Shown: positions 1 through 15,693, numbered from the stretch's first letter. The stretch: 64,000 nucleotides of DNA from Deinococcus sp. HSC-46F16 (GCF_024171495.1 NZ_JALJZW010000002.1:1-64000), one strand, 5' to 3'. The notes: generated by a model not told the origin, from the sequence alone. Numbers and translations: made by a program.

Positions 1-430
<430 letters not shown>

Positions 431-561
431 TGTCCATTCATTTCACACCACTCAGCCGACCACCGGACAAGTCCAGCGGGCGCCGTGGTGGCGTTCTATG
501 TGCTTGTTCTCTCGCACACCTCTTCGCTTGTCATGCTCCGCGCCTCGCTTGAGGCTCGGAA

Positions 562-590
562 AAGATACAGGGGAAGACACGACCTGTCAA
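562..590 (-). promoter_or_regulatory. sigma70-type promoter of the 23S rRNA transcript
   Basis: On the minus strand there is a consensus -35 TTGACA (590-585), a 17-nt spacer and a -10 TATCTT (567-562). Transcription would start near 555 and make a pre-23S leader of about 125 nt. The perfect -35, ideal spacing and position directly upstream of the rRNA support a strong dedicated rRNA promoter. Confidence 0.8.
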
Positions 591-692
591 CTCCCCCCGC
601 CTGGTTGTTTCTGAACCTCGCTCGACATGCGGGAAAAGCCGCACCCAGTCGGGGAAAGCACTGCCGCCTCGACCCGAGTGCATCATGGGGGC

Positions 693-1445
693 GTGACCTC
701 GCGCTTCCTTTCCCTCTTCCGACTCATGCTGCCCGCCCTCCTGCCCTCCAGTCTGGTCGGATGTGGTCAAGGGGAGGCCGCGCAAGTTCGGCAGGTCACT
801 ACAGGCGGCACCCTCTACACCGTGGCGACGGTGGACCTGACGCGGGACCGCCTGGAGCTGCACTGGGTCAATCCCACCACGGGGCAGCCTTACGGAACGT
901 TTCGGCAGGTCACGGCTCGGCTCGGCAAGAGCGGGCGGCGCGTGCTGTTCGCCACCAACAGTGGCATCTACGCGCCTGGACTGAAGCCGTTGGGCCTGCA
1001 TGTGGAAGGAGGCCGGACGTTGGTGCCTCTCAACAATGCCCGCTCAGGCGGCAACTTCGCCCTGCTGCCGAACGGGGTGTTCTGGGTCAGGGGCAAGCAG
1101 GCGGGCGTCACGGAAACCCGGGCGTATCGCCGTGCGGACCTGCGGCCCACCTTTGCCAGCCAGTCCGGGCCACTGCTGGTCGAAAAGGGGCGGCTGCATC
1201 CGGCCTTCAACAAGAGCGGCACCAGCTTCAAGGTTCGCAGTGGCGTGGGCGTGTGCTCGGACGGGAGGGTGCGCTTCGTGGTGAGCGGTGCGCCCGTCAA
1301 CTTCTACAGTTTTGCGGTGTTCTTCCGGGACACGCTGGGATGTCCGGACGCCCTCTATCTGGACGGCAGCATCAGCGCCTACGCAACGCCACAGACCGAC
1401 ACGCAGTTCGCAGAGTTCGCCGGAATCTGGACGGTCAGCCGTTAG
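693..1445 (+). CDS. phosphodiester glycosidase family (DUF2233/NAGPA-like) lipoprotein
   Basis: The mature part carries the DUF2233 pattern: a [12 protein letters not shown] strand near the start, a central [11 protein letters not shown] segment, SGPLLVEKG, and a C-terminal [11 protein letters not shown]. Relatives include the mammalian enzyme that uncovers mannose-6-phosphate by removing GlcNAc; the bacterial substrate is generally unknown. The N terminus has a hydrophobic segment ending in a lipobox-like LVGC, so export and lipid anchoring are likely. An upstream ATG at 627 would add 22 residues before the signal; GTG at 693 (used here) or ATG at 726 gives a normal signal peptide. It faces the DUF937 gene, with a shared hairpin between them. 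Confidence 0.75.
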   Translation: MTSRFLSLFRLMLPALLPSSLVGCGQGEAAQVRQVTTGGTLYTVATVDLTRDRLELHWVNPTTGQPYGTFRQVTARLGKSGRRVLFATNSGIYAPGLKPLGLHVEGGRTLVPLNNARSGGNFALLPNGVFWVRGKQAGVTETRAYRRADLRPTFASQSGPLLVEKGRLHPAFNKSGTSFKVRSGVGVCSDGRVRFVVSGAPVNFYSFAVFFRDTLGCPDALYLDGSISAYATPQTDTQFAEFAGIWTVSR

Positions 1446-1455
1446 GCAGCCGAAA

Positions 1456-1475
1456 GCCGCCCCCGAGGAGGCGGC
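1456..1475. terminator. hairpin between convergent genes
   Basis: GCCGCC (1456-1461) pairs with GGCGGC (1470-1475). It lies just after the stop of the plus-strand gene and before the 3' end of the minus-strand DUF937 gene. There is no clear T tract, so efficient intrinsic termination is only inferred. Confidence 0.5.
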
Positions 1476-1493
1476 CTGTGAAGGTGGGGGAGG

Positions 1494-4034
1494 TCAGTTG
1501 GCGACGGTCAGATCGACGGTGCTGAGGGGCTCGGCATTGGGGTCTTCCAGGGGGCGCACGTCATAGGTCACCTCGCCGGGACCGGGGCGGCTCTGGTAGC
1601 TCCAGCCGCAGGTGCTGTCGAGCAGAACCCGCTTGGTGCCCACGACCCGCTCGCCCCGGCGCACTGTCACGAGGTAACCCTCGCCCGCACCCACCCCACC
1701 GAAGCGGAAGGGCTCGCTCACCGTCTGGCCGTCGGAGATGCTGAGGCTGTAGGGCTCGTCGCAGGTGGCGGCGCTGGCGTTGGGATCGGCGGCAGCTACA
1801 GTCACCGCCACGCTGGCGAGTTCGGTGCCCGCCTCGTCCTGCGCGGCGTAGGTGTGGGCACCCTCGGCGGGGCTGGGCACGTCGAGGTTCCAGGTGCCGT
1901 CGTCCGCGACCGTGACGGACCCCAGGCTGGTGCCGTCTTCCAGAATCTGCACGCTCTGGCCGGGCTCACCCGTGCCGCTCAGCGTGAAGCCCCCAGCCGG
2001 GAGTTCGGCGTCAGCTGCAGGCTCGGCAATGGCGAAGGCCGCTGCGGGTTCGGCAGACTCCGTCGCCGTGGTCTCAGTAGTCTCATCTGTGCTCGTACTC
2101 GCGGGAGGCGCAGTCGTCGCGCCCGACGCCGCAGTTCCGGTGCCCGGCGAGGCAGGCTCGCTCGGCGGAGTGGCCGGGGTGGTGCCGTTGGCCTCCTGCG
2201 CCGGGCTCTCCGTCGCGGCGCTATCGTCGGAGGCAGCGGCCGTACCCGCGTCCGCCGCGGCGTCGGCATCCTCCACGACATTGACCCGGAACTGGCTCTG
2301 GGTGCCATCGGAGCCTTCCACGGTGTAGACGTGTTCACCGAGGGTAGGGGCGGGGAGTTGGGCCTGCCAGTTGCCCGCATCGTCCACCGTCGCGGTGGCG
2401 ACCTCCTGACCCTGGTCAGAGACGGTGAGGGAGATGCCGGGTGTGGCAGTGCCGCTCATCTCGAAGGGCTCGGCGGGGAGATTGGCCCCAGCGGTGGGGT
2501 TGGTCACGAGGATGCTCTCGCCGTCACCGGGCGCCGCGGCCGCGTCGTCCACGATGTTGACCTTGAACTGGCTCTGGGTGCCGTCCGAACCTTCCACCGT
2601 GTAGGTGTGTTCGCCGGGAGTGGGCGCCGGGATCTGCGCTTCCCAGTTGCCTGCGTCGTCCACGGTGGCAGTGGCGACCTCGTCCCCTTCGTCGGAAATG
2701 GTGAGGGTCACGCCAGGAGCCGCCGTCCCGCTCATAACAAAGGGCTCGGCGGGAAGGTCGGCGTCCGAGGTCGGGTTGGTGACCAGGATGCTCTCGCCGT
2801 CACCCTGGGTCGCGGCGGGGGCGCTGGCGGTCGTCGGCTCGCGGCCATTCTGCTGGGTCAGCCAACAGCCGCCCAGGCCGAGCAGCAACAGGAGGGGAAT
2901 TAACCACCAGGGGAAGCCGCCGCGCCGCCGGGTCTGGGTGACGGTGGTGGTGCTGGTCGTCGTGCTGGTGGAGGGGGCGGGTGCAGGCTGGGGCGCAGGA
3001 GCAGCCCGCACCTGCGGGGTCGCCGACGCGACGGTGGGCGGATTCAGCAGGGCGGAAAGGCCAGACATTCCCGCCGGAATCAGCCCCGGCAGCAGGCCCG
3101 GCAGGTCGCCCAACACCCGGCTGAGGCCCGCCGCGTTGGTGCCGCTGGCCCGAGCCTCGCGGCCCAGCAGCCCCAGCACCACGGGGGCGAGGAGCGCCAG
3201 CAGCTTGCCCGCACTTGTGCCCGAGCCCCCCACCGCCGAGCCGAGGCGCCCCGTCACGGCGTCGGCAGAGCCGAACAGGTGCGTGACGAGCGGACGGCCC
3301 TGCCCCTCCAGCCGGGTGACCTCGGCAGAATCGGTGGGGAGGGGACCAGCGGCCAGACCCTCCAGGTCGCGGCTGCGGCTGAGGAGGTCGGCGGCTCCAG
3401 CCTCGTCCTGTCCCTTGCGGGCGATGGCGGCGAGCAGGACAGGGAGGGAGGCAGCCGCCGCACGACCCGCCGTGCTGGAGGTGAATCCGGCGGCGCGGCC
3501 TAGTGCCTCGCCCGACGACCCGCCCAGGTGACCGCGCAGGGTTTCGAGCAGCCCGGCAGCGGTCAGCCCGGCGGCGACGGGGGCCGTTCCTGTGCTTCCC
3601 ACCGTGGCCGTTGCCACCAGATCGCCGGGCCGCAGGCCCCGCCCCGCGAGCAGGCTCAGCAGGAGAGGCAGGGCAAGCTGGAGCAGGCGGGTGGCTCCCG
3701 CCGAATCCGCCGAGCCGAGCCGGGCCGCAATAGACGGCAGCGGCTCGCGCAGCACGTTCGCGGAAAGCACCTCGCCCGCCTGCATCAGCTCGGAGGCGCC
3801 GCCGAGGGCCGACAGGGCCGCGTCCACGCTGGGAAAGTTAGGGATGGCCGCGTAGGCCTGGTCGATGGCGGCCCGGCCCTCCGGCGTGCGGTCGGTATCG
3901 GCCAGCGCCTGCACGAGCAGGGGGAGGCCGCCTTCCAGCACGCGGCCGGAGTCGGCGGGGGACAGCCCGGCGATCTCGCCCAGAGCGGGCGTCGCGGGGC
4001 CAAAAAAGGAAACGAGCGGATCATTCACGGTCAT
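1494..4034 (-). CDS. DUF937 protein with a transmembrane segment and Ig-like repeats
   Basis: 846 aa in three parts. Residues about 1-340 resemble DUF937 (YidB-like) proteins, with helical Leu/Ala-rich stretches such as [18 protein letters not shown] Thr-rich linker leads to one hydrophobic segment near residues 375-392 ([16 protein letters not shown]). The rest is a likely extracytoplasmic region of bacterial Ig-like repeats: two nearly identical copies (about 408-500 and 501-593) with the core GNWxAQxPAPT, a Ser/Thr/Ala-rich linker, a more diverged third copy, and a C-terminal beta domain with two Cys. The role is unknown; the layout suggests a cytoplasmic DUF937 part tethered to a surface beta-domain stalk. 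Confidence 0.65.
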   Translation of the reverse strand: MTVNDPLVSFFGPATPALGEIAGLSPADSGRVLEGGLPLLVQALADTDRTPEGRAAIDQAYAAIPNFPSVDAALSALGGASELMQAGEVLSANVLREPLPSIAARLGSADSAGATRLLQLALPLLLSLLAGRGLRPGDLVATATVGSTGTAPVAAGLTAAGLLETLRGHLGGSSGEALGRAAGFTSSTAGRAAAASLPVLLAAIARKGQDEAGAADLLSRSRDLEGLAAGPLPTDSAEVTRLEGQGRPLVTHLFGSADAVTGRLGSAVGGSGTSAGKLLALLAPVVLGLLGREARASGTNAAGLSRVLGDLPGLLPGLIPAGMSGLSALLNPPTVASATPQVRAAPAPQPAPAPSTSTTTSTTTVTQTRRRGGFPWWLIPLLLLLGLGGCWLTQQNGREPTTASAPAATQGDGESILVTNPTSDADLPAEPFVMSGTAAPGVTLTISDEGDEVATATVDDAGNWEAQIPAPTPGEHTYTVEGSDGTQSQFKVNIVDDAAAAPGDGESILVTNPTAGANLPAEPFEMSGTATPGISLTVSDQGQEVATATVDDAGNWQAQLPAPTLGEHVYTVEGSDGTQSQFRVNVVEDADAAADAGTAAASDDSAATESPAQEANGTTPATPPSEPASPGTGTAASGATTAPPASTSTDETTETTATESAEPAAAFAIAEPAADAELPAGGFTLSGTGEPGQSVQILEDGTSLGSVTVADDGTWNLDVPSPAEGAHTYAAQDEAGTELASVAVTVAAADPNASAATCDEPYSLSISDGQTVSEPFRFGGVGAGEGYLVTVRRGERVVGTKRVLLDSTCGWSYQSRPGPGEVTYDVRPLEDPNAEPLSTVDLTVAN

Positions 4035-4151
4035 GCAGGCTCCTGGGCAGACGGGAAAGGCGTGGGAAACTGCCGCCCACTGGGGCGGCCCGGCTCACCG
4101 TACCTCAGCGCCGCAGCCGCGCCCTGACCGTCACCATGACCTTTTCCTAAG

Positions 4152-4184
4152 AAAAAGAGGGAGGGCCAGGTGGCCCTCCCCCTC
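4152..4184 (-). terminator. intrinsic terminator of the paa operon
   Basis: Just downstream of the paaZ stop on the minus strand, a GC-rich stem (4184-4172 with 4167-4157, loop about ACCT) is followed by a run of five T. This is a classic Rho-independent terminator ending the paaABCDZ transcript. Confidence 0.85.
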
Positions 4185-4200
4185 TCCCCTGCCCACACTT

Positions 4201-6291
<2,091 letters not shown>

Positions 6292-6326
6292 GGGGACTCC
6301 TTACAGAGTGGGGATAGAAAGCAAAG

Positions 6327-6363
6327 GCAGATGGCAAAAAGCCTGGAGCCTTCTGCCATCTGC
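6327..6363. repeat. palindromic intergenic element between paaD and paaZ
   Basis: GCAGATGGC (6327-6335) pairs exactly with GCCATCTGC (6355-6363), enclosing inner GGC/GCC pairings. It fills most of the 90-bp gap between paaD and paaZ. Without a T tract it is more likely a dispersed palindrome or mRNA-stabilising/processing hairpin than a terminator. Confidence 0.5.
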
Positions 6364-6381
6364 GGTGCGTCTGTGGCGCGG

Positions 6382-6876
<495 letters not shown>

Positions 6877-6880
6877 AACT

Positions 6881-7683
6881 TCACCACACCTCGGCGTTCG
6901 GCACCGCGCGGGCCACGCTCTGCATCTCAGCGAGGAGCGGGGGGAGGTGCTCGGTGTGCGTGTCGCGTCCGGCCCCAGCGTCGGCGGGCGCGTCCGGCAG
7001 GGTCAGGCCGCACTTCCCGATCAGGTGGGGCAGCACGAAGCTTTCCCAACTGCCGCGCAGCTTGTTCAAGTCGGGGACGATCCGGGCCGTCACCAGCTCG
7101 GCCTCGCCGGGCACAGGCTGGAACAGTTGCGCCGCGTAAGGCCACAGCTCGTCCAGCGCGGCCTGGGTGCGGCGGCGGCTTTCCTCGGTGCCCAGCGCCA
7201 GCCGCTCGACCCATAGGGCCGTGTGCTGGAGGTGAAACTTCTCCTCGCGTAGCGCCTTGGCCGCGACCGCGGCCAGCGGCGCGTAGCTGCTCGCGCGGGC
7301 CGCTTCCAGCCACAGCGCCTCGTAGGTGTCGAAGAGGAACTGGCGCAGCATGGTGAAGCCCCAGTCGCCCTTCGGCAGCTCGACAAAACGGGTGCAGCGG
7401 TACTCGGCGGCGTCCCGGAAGAAGGCGAGATGATCGGCGTCCGAGCCGTCCAGCGCCCGCCGCAGCTCCAGATACAGCCCGGCGTGCCCCAGCTCATCCT
7501 GCGCGATGTTCGCCAGCGCAATGTCCTCTTCGAGGATGGGCGCGTGCCCGGTCCACTCGCCGTCCCGGTGCGCGAGGACAATCTCGTCGTCGGCGAGGGC
7601 GGTGAGCTTCTCGATCAGCGCAGCCCGAAGCTCCGGGGCGAGGTCGTGCTGATCGCTGACAGCTGACGGCTGAACGCTCCCCG

Positions 7684-7687
<4 letters not shown>
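6881..7687 (-). CDS. paaC: 1,2-phenylacetyl-CoA epoxidase subunit PaaC
   Basis: 268 aa ferritin-fold subunit. It keeps helix motifs such as [16 protein letters not shown] and [11 protein letters not shown]. PaaC is the structural partner of PaaA in the multicomponent epoxidase. The start overlaps the paaB stop by 4 bp. The first about 15 residues (Ser/Gln-rich, before [13 protein letters not shown]) look like an extension encoded by the short iterative DNA around 7650-7680 (GCTGACAGCTGACGGCTGAA), a microrepeat-like tract. The core protein is normal. Confidence 0.93.
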
Positions 7688-9218
<1,531 letters not shown>

Positions 9219-9248
9219 GCGGGCTCCTCCTGGGTCGGGACAACGTGC

Positions 9249-9272
9249 CTAACGAGCGTTTGTTAGATGATA
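9249..9272 (-). promoter_or_regulatory. PaaR (TetR-family) operator overlapping the paa promoter
   Basis: The imperfect palindrome CTAACGAGCGTTTGTTAG (9249-9266) contains the 14-mer CTAACGAGCGTTTG, which fits the pattern CNAACGNNCGTTNG that I recall for Thermus thermophilus PaaR. A -10-like TATCAT (minus strand, 9272-9267) abuts it, so repressor binding would block initiation about 40 bp upstream of paaA. Known for the family: PaaR is released by phenylacetyl-CoA. No paaR gene is in the window. Confidence 0.8.
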
Positions 9273-9324
9273 CAGGAGAGCAGCCTCCACCACCTTCCCT
9301 GGCTTACAAAGTGCGGGGCAGAGA

Positions 9325-10032
9325 TCAGGGCTGGAGGTCACCCTCGGGCGCGTCCGCGAGGGCTTGCAGGGCCGGGCGCAGAGCAGGCAACTCCACCCGT
9401 GCGGTGTGCCACACCAGCCGGGGGTCCACCCCGAAATAGTCATGCGCGAGCAGGTTGCGGATATCGCGCAGCCGGGGCCAGGGTACGCCGGGGGTGCGGT
9501 CCTGCACGCTCTGGGGGATGTACTTGGTGCCCTCGCCCAGCCGCAGCAGGTTGGAGAGAACGGCGTCCTGGGTGCGTTCGTCGGCGAGGAAGGTGGTCAG
9601 GGTATGGCCGTCGGTGTAGGCGGTCACCCGGTCCAGCGCCCGTAGCAGATCGTGGACCCGCCAGCGCCAGCGTTTGCCCCGATGCGAGTGGGGCGGCGGG
9701 TCGGGCACGGCCAGCACGTCCACCGCGTCGGCCAGAATCTCGCCGCGCAGGGCAGGGTGCAGGCCGCCTTCGGTCAATACATCCACCCGGCGGCCCAGCA
9801 GGTCCTCGAACACGGCCTTGGCCCGCATCAGGTCGAGCAGGCCCACCTCCTCCCCGAAGTCCAGCAGCAGGTCGATATCGGCCGACGAGTCCGCCTCGCC
9901 CCGCGCGACCGAACCGAAGACGCGCACACGCGACACACCCACCGCCCGCCACGCCGCCTCGCCGGCGCGCAGGACGGCGGCGATGGTGGGGAGGCGCAGG
10001 TCGGGGAAGAGGCTGGGGGGCGGCGCGGCCAT
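9325..10032 (-). CDS. fused MNT nucleotidyltransferase-HEPN (MntA-HepT type) protein
   Basis: 235 aa with two domains usually found as separate toxin-antitoxin proteins. Residues about 15-110 form a minimal nucleotidyltransferase with GSVARGE followed by the metal-binding DID in [11 protein letters not shown]. Residues about 120-230 are HEPN-like and hold the RX4HXY motif as RNLLAHDY. In two-gene systems HepT is an RNase and MntA silences it by adding AMP to the Tyr of that motif. Here both lie on one chain. The ATG at 10032 is preferred; an in-frame extension upstream is possible. It is convergent with no obvious partner and divergent from acpS across 42 bp. Confidence 0.8.
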   Translation of the reverse strand: MAAPPPSLFPDLRLPTIAAVLRAGEAAWRAVGVSRVRVFGSVARGEADSSADIDLLLDFGEEVGLLDLMRAKAVFEDLLGRRVDVLTEGGLHPALRGEILADAVDVLAVPDPPPHSHRGKRWRWRVHDLLRALDRVTAYTDGHTLTTFLADERTQDAVLSNLLRLGEGTKYIPQSVQDRTPGVPWPRLRDIRNLLAHDYFGVDPRLVWHTARVELPALRPALQALADAPEGDLQP

Positions 10033-10074
10033 GCCCGGCAGGATAGGGCGGGGCCGTGTCAGGATGCCTGCGGA

Positions 10075-10473
<399 letters not shown>

Positions 10474-10501
10474 CGTTCGCCGCCGTTCTATGGGGCACGG
10501 C

Positions 10502-10963
10502 TCAGCCTACCCACCCCCGCACCCCCTCCACCCCGGTGAGTTGCTCGCTGAGGCGCACGCCGTCCAAGAGATGCGCCCGCAGGACATCGGGCAGCCAGGG
10601 CAGACAATCTGGCGGCAGAGCGTTCGGCGCGAACCAGCCCACCTCGGAGGTCTTGTCAAGGGGGAGCGGATCGCCCTCCCACGCGTCAGCCAGAAAGAGG
10701 AAATCCACCCCCGCGACCGGGCCACCCAGACCCACGATGTCGTAGCGGGACACGCCCAGCGAGCGCAGCGCGGCCGGGTCGAGCCGCAAGCCGACCTCCT
10801 CACGGGCCTCGCGGGTCACGGCGTCCAGCAGGCCCTCGCCGGGTTCGACCCCGCCGCCGGGCAGGTTCCACAGGCCATCCGCAAAGGTCGTCCCCGACCG
10901 CCGCCCCAGCAGCACCCGGCCCGAGGCGTCCCGCACGACCAGCCACACCACGAGAGTCAACAC
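10502..10963 (-). CDS. Nudix hydrolase
   Basis: 153 aa. A complete Nudix box runs from GGGVEPGEG to REAREEVGL (roughly residues 36-58), including the catalytic REXXEE core. Substrate cannot be told from sequence; length and layout fit NUDIX proteins acting on nucleoside diphosphate derivatives. It is a single gene between acpS (convergent) and the thiamine operon leader (divergent). Confidence 0.85.
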   Translation of the reverse strand: MLTLVVWLVVRDASGRVLLGRRSGTTFADGLWNLPGGGVEPGEGLLDAVTREAREEVGLRLDPAALRSLGVSRYDIVGLGGPVAGVDFLFLADAWEGDPLPLDKTSEVGWFAPNALPPDCLPWLPDVLRAHLLDGVRLSEQLTGVEGVRGWVG

Positions 10964-11000
10964 CGCGCCACTCTAGCCGGTGCGCTATGCTGCCTCCGCG

Positions 11001-11086
11001 TCACCGGGGGTGCCCCTGCTGCAATCGGCACGGGCTGAGATCACACCCCAGGAACCTGAACCGGGTCATTCCGGCGGAGGGAGCGT
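11001..11086 (+). promoter_or_regulatory. TPP (thiamine pyrophosphate) riboswitch
   Basis: The THI-box core is clear: GGGGGTGCCC (from 11006), GGGCTGAGAT (11032-11041), and GAACCTGAACCGGGTCATTC followed by CGGCGGAGGGA. These are the conserved pyrimidine- and pyrophosphate-binding helices of the TPP aptamer. It lies in the leader of the thiBPQ operon with an expression platform about 40 nt downstream. TPP binding should turn off thiamine import when the cell is replete. Confidence 0.96.
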
Positions 11087-11125
11087 GACGGAGCTGGCCC
11101 TACACGGGGCACGGTTCCTCTGCTT

Positions 11126-11152
11126 CCCCTCGTGACGCGAGGGGGATTTTTT
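11126..11152 (+). terminator. riboswitch-controlled terminator running into the thiB start
   Basis: CCCCTCG (11126-11132) pairs with CGAGGGG (11138-11144), loop 5 nt, followed by GA and six T directly abutting the ATG at 11153. The 3' arm of the stem (GCGAGGGGG) also supplies the only Shine-Dalgarno-like sequence. The same hairpin could stop transcription and hide the ribosome site. Confidence 0.8.
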
Positions 11153-12190
11153 ATGCGCAAGACCCTGCTGCTCGGCCTGCTGCTCGCGGGCACCGCCCAC
11201 GCCCAGACCACCCTGACGGTCATCACGCACGACTCCTTCGACGTGGACAAGAAGCTGGTGGCCGAGTTCGAGAAGACCAACAAGGTCCGCGTGCGCTTCG
11301 TGCGGGGCGGGGACGCGGGCGAACTCCTGAACCGCCTGATCCTGACCCGCCGCGCCCCGATTGCCGACGTGGTGTACGGCCTGGACAACGCCATGCTGCC
11401 CCGCGCGAGGGCCGCCGGGATTCTGGAGGCCTACCGTTCCCCCGCGCTGGCGAAGGTGCCCGCCGCCTACCGTCTGGACGAGGCAGGGCTGCTGAACACG
11501 GTGGATTACGGGCTGGTGGCGCTGAACTACGACCGGGCGGCGTGGGCGAAAACGGGCCTGCCCCTACCCCGCAGCCTGGACGACCTGAAAAAGCCCCAGT
11601 ATGCCCGGCTGACGGTGGTGCCCTCGCCCGCGACGAGCAGCCCCGGCCTCGCCTTCCTGCTCGCCACCGTGAACCACTACGGCGAGGCGGGCGCGTGGGC
11701 GTGGTGGCGGGAAGCCCGCGCAAATGGGATGAAGGTCGTGCGCGGCTGGTCGGACGCCTACAACAAGGACTTCAGCAAGAACGGCGGTAAATACCCCATC
11801 GTTCTGAGCTACGCGAGCAGCCCCGCCGCCGAGGTCTATTACGCCGACGGCTACGACCCCAAAAAGCCGCCCGCCCAGGCCCCCACCGCCAACCTCTTCC
11901 TGCCGGGCAGCACGTTCCTGCAACTGGAGGGCGTGGGCGTCCTGAAGGGGAGCAAGCAGCCCGCGCTGGCCCGCAAATTCGTGGATTTCATGCTCTCGGG
12001 CGGCGTGCAGGCCGATATCCCCACCCGCATGTGGATCTACCCGGCCGTGAGTGGCACCAAACTGGACCCCGTCTTCCGCTTTGCCGAGAAGCCGGAGACC
12101 AAGCCCGTGAAGGCCAGCGTGACGGCCAATCCGCAGCGGCTGGTGGACGCGTGGGTGACGCAGGTGCTGCGGGCGCGGTGGGGAAGCTGA
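11153..12190 (+). CDS. thiB: thiamine ABC transporter substrate-binding protein
   Basis: 345 aa periplasmic binding protein of the ThiB/TbpA type. A signal peptide occupies residues 1-18 (cleavage after AHA). The mature chain starts with [11 protein letters not shown] and contains [21 protein letters not shown] and [19 protein letters not shown], all typical of the thiamine/iron binding family. ATG at 11153 is chosen because it gives a clean signal sequence; GTG at 11132 would lie inside the terminator stem. First gene after the TPP riboswitch. A 331-bp gap with a repeat element separates it from thiP. Confidence 0.92.
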   Translation: MRKTLLLGLLLAGTAHAQTTLTVITHDSFDVDKKLVAEFEKTNKVRVRFVRGGDAGELLNRLILTRRAPIADVVYGLDNAMLPRARAAGILEAYRSPALAKVPAAYRLDEAGLLNTVDYGLVALNYDRAAWAKTGLPLPRSLDDLKKPQYARLTVVPSPATSSPGLAFLLATVNHYGEAGAWAWWREARANGMKVVRGWSDAYNKDFSKNGGKYPIVLSYASSPAAEVYYADGYDPKKPPAQAPTANLFLPGSTFLQLEGVGVLKGSKQPALARKFVDFMLSGGVQADIPTRMWIYPAVSGTKLDPVFRFAEKPETKPVKASVTANPQRLVDAWVTQVLRARWGS

Positions 12191-12197
12191 CGCTGCT

Positions 12198-12492
12198 CAC
12201 GCGCCCCCTCACCCCAGCCCTCTCCCACGAGGGGAGAGGGAGCAACAACGCTCAAGCTTTAGCCTCCCCAACCCGCCTACAGCGGACGGCCGATCAGCCC
12301 GCGCGGCTGACCCTCGCACCGCCTTCACCACGTCGGCTCGCGCAGCGAGACGGTGGCCGCCCGCAGCACGCACCAAGATCAAACATTCCGCGCCGAGGAA
12401 CACGAACACCGATGCACCGGACGAAGGCCCTGCCCAGCGCAGCGCCGCTCCCCCTGCCCCCTCTGGGGGTAGGGGGCTGGGGAGTGGGGGCG
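12198..12492. repeat. non-coding repeat element with inverted ends (copy 1)
   Basis: The 331-bp gap between thiB and thiP has no convincing gene. Its left end (CGCGCCCCCTCACCCCAGCC) is an imperfect inverted match to its right end (GGCTGGGGAGTGGGGGCG). Inside the left end is a short hairpin, CCCTCTCCC-ACGA-GGGGAGAGGG. A second copy of similar design lies at 41760-42090, sharing the GCGCAGCG block and the C-rich/G-rich end. It looks like a MITE-like or small intergenic repeat of the kind common in Deinococcus. Confidence 0.6.
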
Positions 12493-12521
12493 AAGACGAA
12501 TCAAGACGTCCTGCCCCTCCC

Positions 12522-14069
12522 ATGACCCCTTCCCCCCGCACCGGCTGGCTCCTCGCCCTCCCCCCCCTTCTTTTCCTGACCCTCTTCCTTGCCCTCCCCC
12601 TCGCCCGCACTCTGGCCGAAGGTGGCGTCAACCTCGCCATCTGGCAAGACCCCTACTTCCTGGGCCGCCTGACCTGGACGCTGACCCAGGCAGGCGCGTC
12701 CGCCCTGCTCGCCCTGCTGATAGGGGCTCCCCTCGCCTATCTGCTCTCGCGCCACGCGGTCCCCGGCAAGGCCCTGCTGCTGCGTCTCCTCCTCCTGCCC
12801 TTCGTGACGCCGACGCTGGTGGCCGTGCTGGGCCTCTCGGCGCTGCTGGGACCGCAGGGGTGGATCAGCCGCCCGCTGAGCCTCGACCTGGAGGAGACGC
12901 CCGCGCTGCTGATCCTGGGCAACCTCTTCTTCAACCTGCCGGTGATGGTCCGGCTGGCCTATGCGGGCTTCTCGCGGGTGTCGCCGGGACTGATCGGCGC
13001 GGCGCGGACGCTGGGGGCGTCGGGCGGGCGGGCGGCGCTGACGGTCGCGCTGCCACTCGCGCTGCCGGGGTTGCTGGCCGGAGTGATTCTGGTCTTTCTG
13101 TATTCGGCACTGAGCTTCGGGCTGCCGCTGGCGCTGGGGGGCGAGCGGTACGCCACGCTGGAGGTGGAAATCTATACGCTGACGGCCTACCAGTTCCGGC
13201 TGTCAGAGGCGAGTGCCCTGATCGCCGGGCAACTCGCGCTGACGCTGGGGGCGACGTGGGCGTATGTGACCCTGCTGCGCGGCGGGACGGGCGTGCCCGC
13301 GAGCGGCCTGCCCCCGGCGCGGGGTGCGGCGGCGGTGGGCCTGTGGAGCCTCGTGACGTTGGTGGTCCTGCTCTGCTTCGGGCCACTGCTCGCCGTCGTG
13401 GCGCGGGGGCTGCTGGGGTCAGCCGGGCCGACGCTGGCCTACTGGCAGGGCATCCTGGCGGACCCGGAGACGCCGCTGCTGGTGGGCAACACGCTGCGTT
13501 TCGGACTGTTCGGGCTGGCGGGGGCCGTGCTGCTGGGCGGATTGCACGCGCTGGGGGCCTGGCGGGCACGGTCCCGCCTCCTCGACCTGCTCTCGCTGCT
13601 GCCGCTGATGGTGTCGCCCGTGAGCCTGGCAGTGGGCTACCTGCTGGCGTACCCGGCGCTGTCGGCCACCCTGCCCCTCCTGATCGCGGCCTATACGCTG
13701 CTGGGCTTTCCGCTGGTGACGCGCAGCCTGCTTCCGGCGCTGCGGGCACTCCCGCCCCGGTTGACGGAGGCGGCCCGCACCCTGGGTGCTCGGCCCCTCG
13801 GGGCGCACCGCACAGTCACGCTGCCACTCACGCTTCCAGCCCTGCGGGGCGGTGCGGCGCTGGCGCTGGCGACCGTACTGGGCGAGTTCGGAGCGACGCT
13901 GGTGCTGACCCGGCCCGAGTGGGCGACCCTCAGCGTGGGGCTGTATGACCGGCTGGGCCGCCCCGGCGAGCGCAATCTGGGCGAAGCCTGTGCGCTGGCG
14001 ACGGTGCTGCTGCTCCTCGCAGCCGGGGCCTTCACCTTGCTGGACGGCGGGGAGGGGGAGGTGACGTGA
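12522..14069 (+). CDS. thiP: thiamine ABC transporter permease
   Basis: 515 aa, about twelve hydrophobic segments in two homologous halves, each a binding-protein-dependent permease domain. The EAA-type loops are visible ([18 protein letters not shown] near residue 160; [18 protein letters not shown] in the second half). Fused two-domain permeases are standard for the ThiP/FbpB family. Its stop overlaps the GTG of thiQ by 4 bp. Control by the upstream TPP riboswitch is likely if transcription crosses the repeat element. Confidence 0.92.
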   Translation: MTPSPRTGWLLALPPLLFLTLFLALPLARTLAEGGVNLAIWQDPYFLGRLTWTLTQAGASALLALLIGAPLAYLLSRHAVPGKALLLRLLLLPFVTPTLVAVLGLSALLGPQGWISRPLSLDLEETPALLILGNLFFNLPVMVRLAYAGFSRVSPGLIGAARTLGASGGRAALTVALPLALPGLLAGVILVFLYSALSFGLPLALGGERYATLEVEIYTLTAYQFRLSEASALIAGQLALTLGATWAYVTLLRGGTGVPASGLPPARGAAAVGLWSLVTLVVLLCFGPLLAVVARGLLGSAGPTLAYWQGILADPETPLLVGNTLRFGLFGLAGAVLLGGLHALGAWRARSRLLDLLSLLPLMVSPVSLAVGYLLAYPALSATLPLLIAAYTLLGFPLVTRSLLPALRALPPRLTEAARTLGARPLGAHRTVTLPLTLPALRGGAALALATVLGEFGATLVLTRPEWATLSVGLYDRLGRPGERNLGEACALATVLLLLAAGAFTLLDGGEGEVT

Positions 14070-15048
14070 GCCAGAATGCGGCCGTGCCCGCCCTCTCCCT
14101 CCACAATCTCTCCAAACGCTATGGCCCCACCCTGGCCGCCGGGGAAGTCTCTCTGACCGTCGGCGCAGGTGAAACGGTTGCCTTGCTGGGGCCGAGTGGC
14201 TGCGGCAAGAGCACGGTGCTGCGCTGCGTGGCGGGGCTGGAACGTCCCGATATGGGCCGGGTGGAGATCGGTGGGCGGGACGTGACGGCCCTGCTCCCGG
14301 AGGCGCGGCACGTCGGGCTGGTCTTTCAGGACTACGCCCTCTTTCCGCACCTGACCGTGCTGGGCAACGTCGCCTACGGTCCCCGGATGCGGGGAGCGCG
14401 GCGGGCGGAGGCCGAGAGGCGGGCGCGGGACGCCCTGGCGCTCGTAGGCCTGGACACCTTGGCGGAGCGCAAGCCCGCGCAGCTTTCCGGTGGGCAGGCG
14501 CAGCGGGTGGCCCTGGCCCGTGCGGTGGCGACCGGGGCTCCCCTGCTGCTTCTCGACGAGCCACTGAGCAATCTGGACGAGCAACTCCGGGCGCGGCTGC
14601 GCGCCGACCTGCGGGCGCTGTTCGGCCAGGTCGGCGCGGGCGTTCTGCTCGTCACCCACGACCAGCGGGAGGCGTTGGCGCTGGCCGCCCGGGTCGCCGT
14701 CATGCGGGCTGGACGGTTGGTGCAGGTGGGGGGGGCACAGCAGGTCTTCGCCCGGCCCGCGACCGCGTGGGTGGCGGCCTTCCTGGGGCACGCGAATGTG
14801 CTGGCCGCTCCGGGCGGTGTGGCGCGGCTGATCCCGGAGGAGGCGGTGCGGCTGGGCGAGGGCGACCCCTTCCCCGTCACCGCGCACCAGCCCACCGACA
14901 CCGGGGCCGAGGTGACGGTCGCGCACCCCCTCGGCCCCCTCACCCTGCACCTCAGTCCCCGGGAGGCAGCGGACATCGAAGAAGGGCGCCTCAGGCTGAA
15001 CGTGGACGAGGAGCGTGTCCTGACCCTGCCGGATGACCGGGAGGGCCT

Positions 15049-15052
<4 letters not shown>
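14066..15052 (+). CDS. thiQ: thiamine ABC transporter ATP-binding protein
   Basis: 328 aa. Walker [11 protein letters not shown]-loop [10 protein letters not shown], signature [14 protein letters not shown], Walker [14 protein letters not shown] and the switch His in [11 protein letters not shown] are all intact. The C-terminal 90 residues resemble a TOBE-like extension, so it is longer than E. coli ThiQ and closer to the Fe3+/spermidine subfamily. GTG start overlaps thiP; the stop overlaps the next gene by 4 bp. Substrate is assigned from riboswitch and operon context. Confidence 0.92.
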
Positions 15053-15671
<619 letters not shown>

Positions 15672-15693
<22 letters not shown>

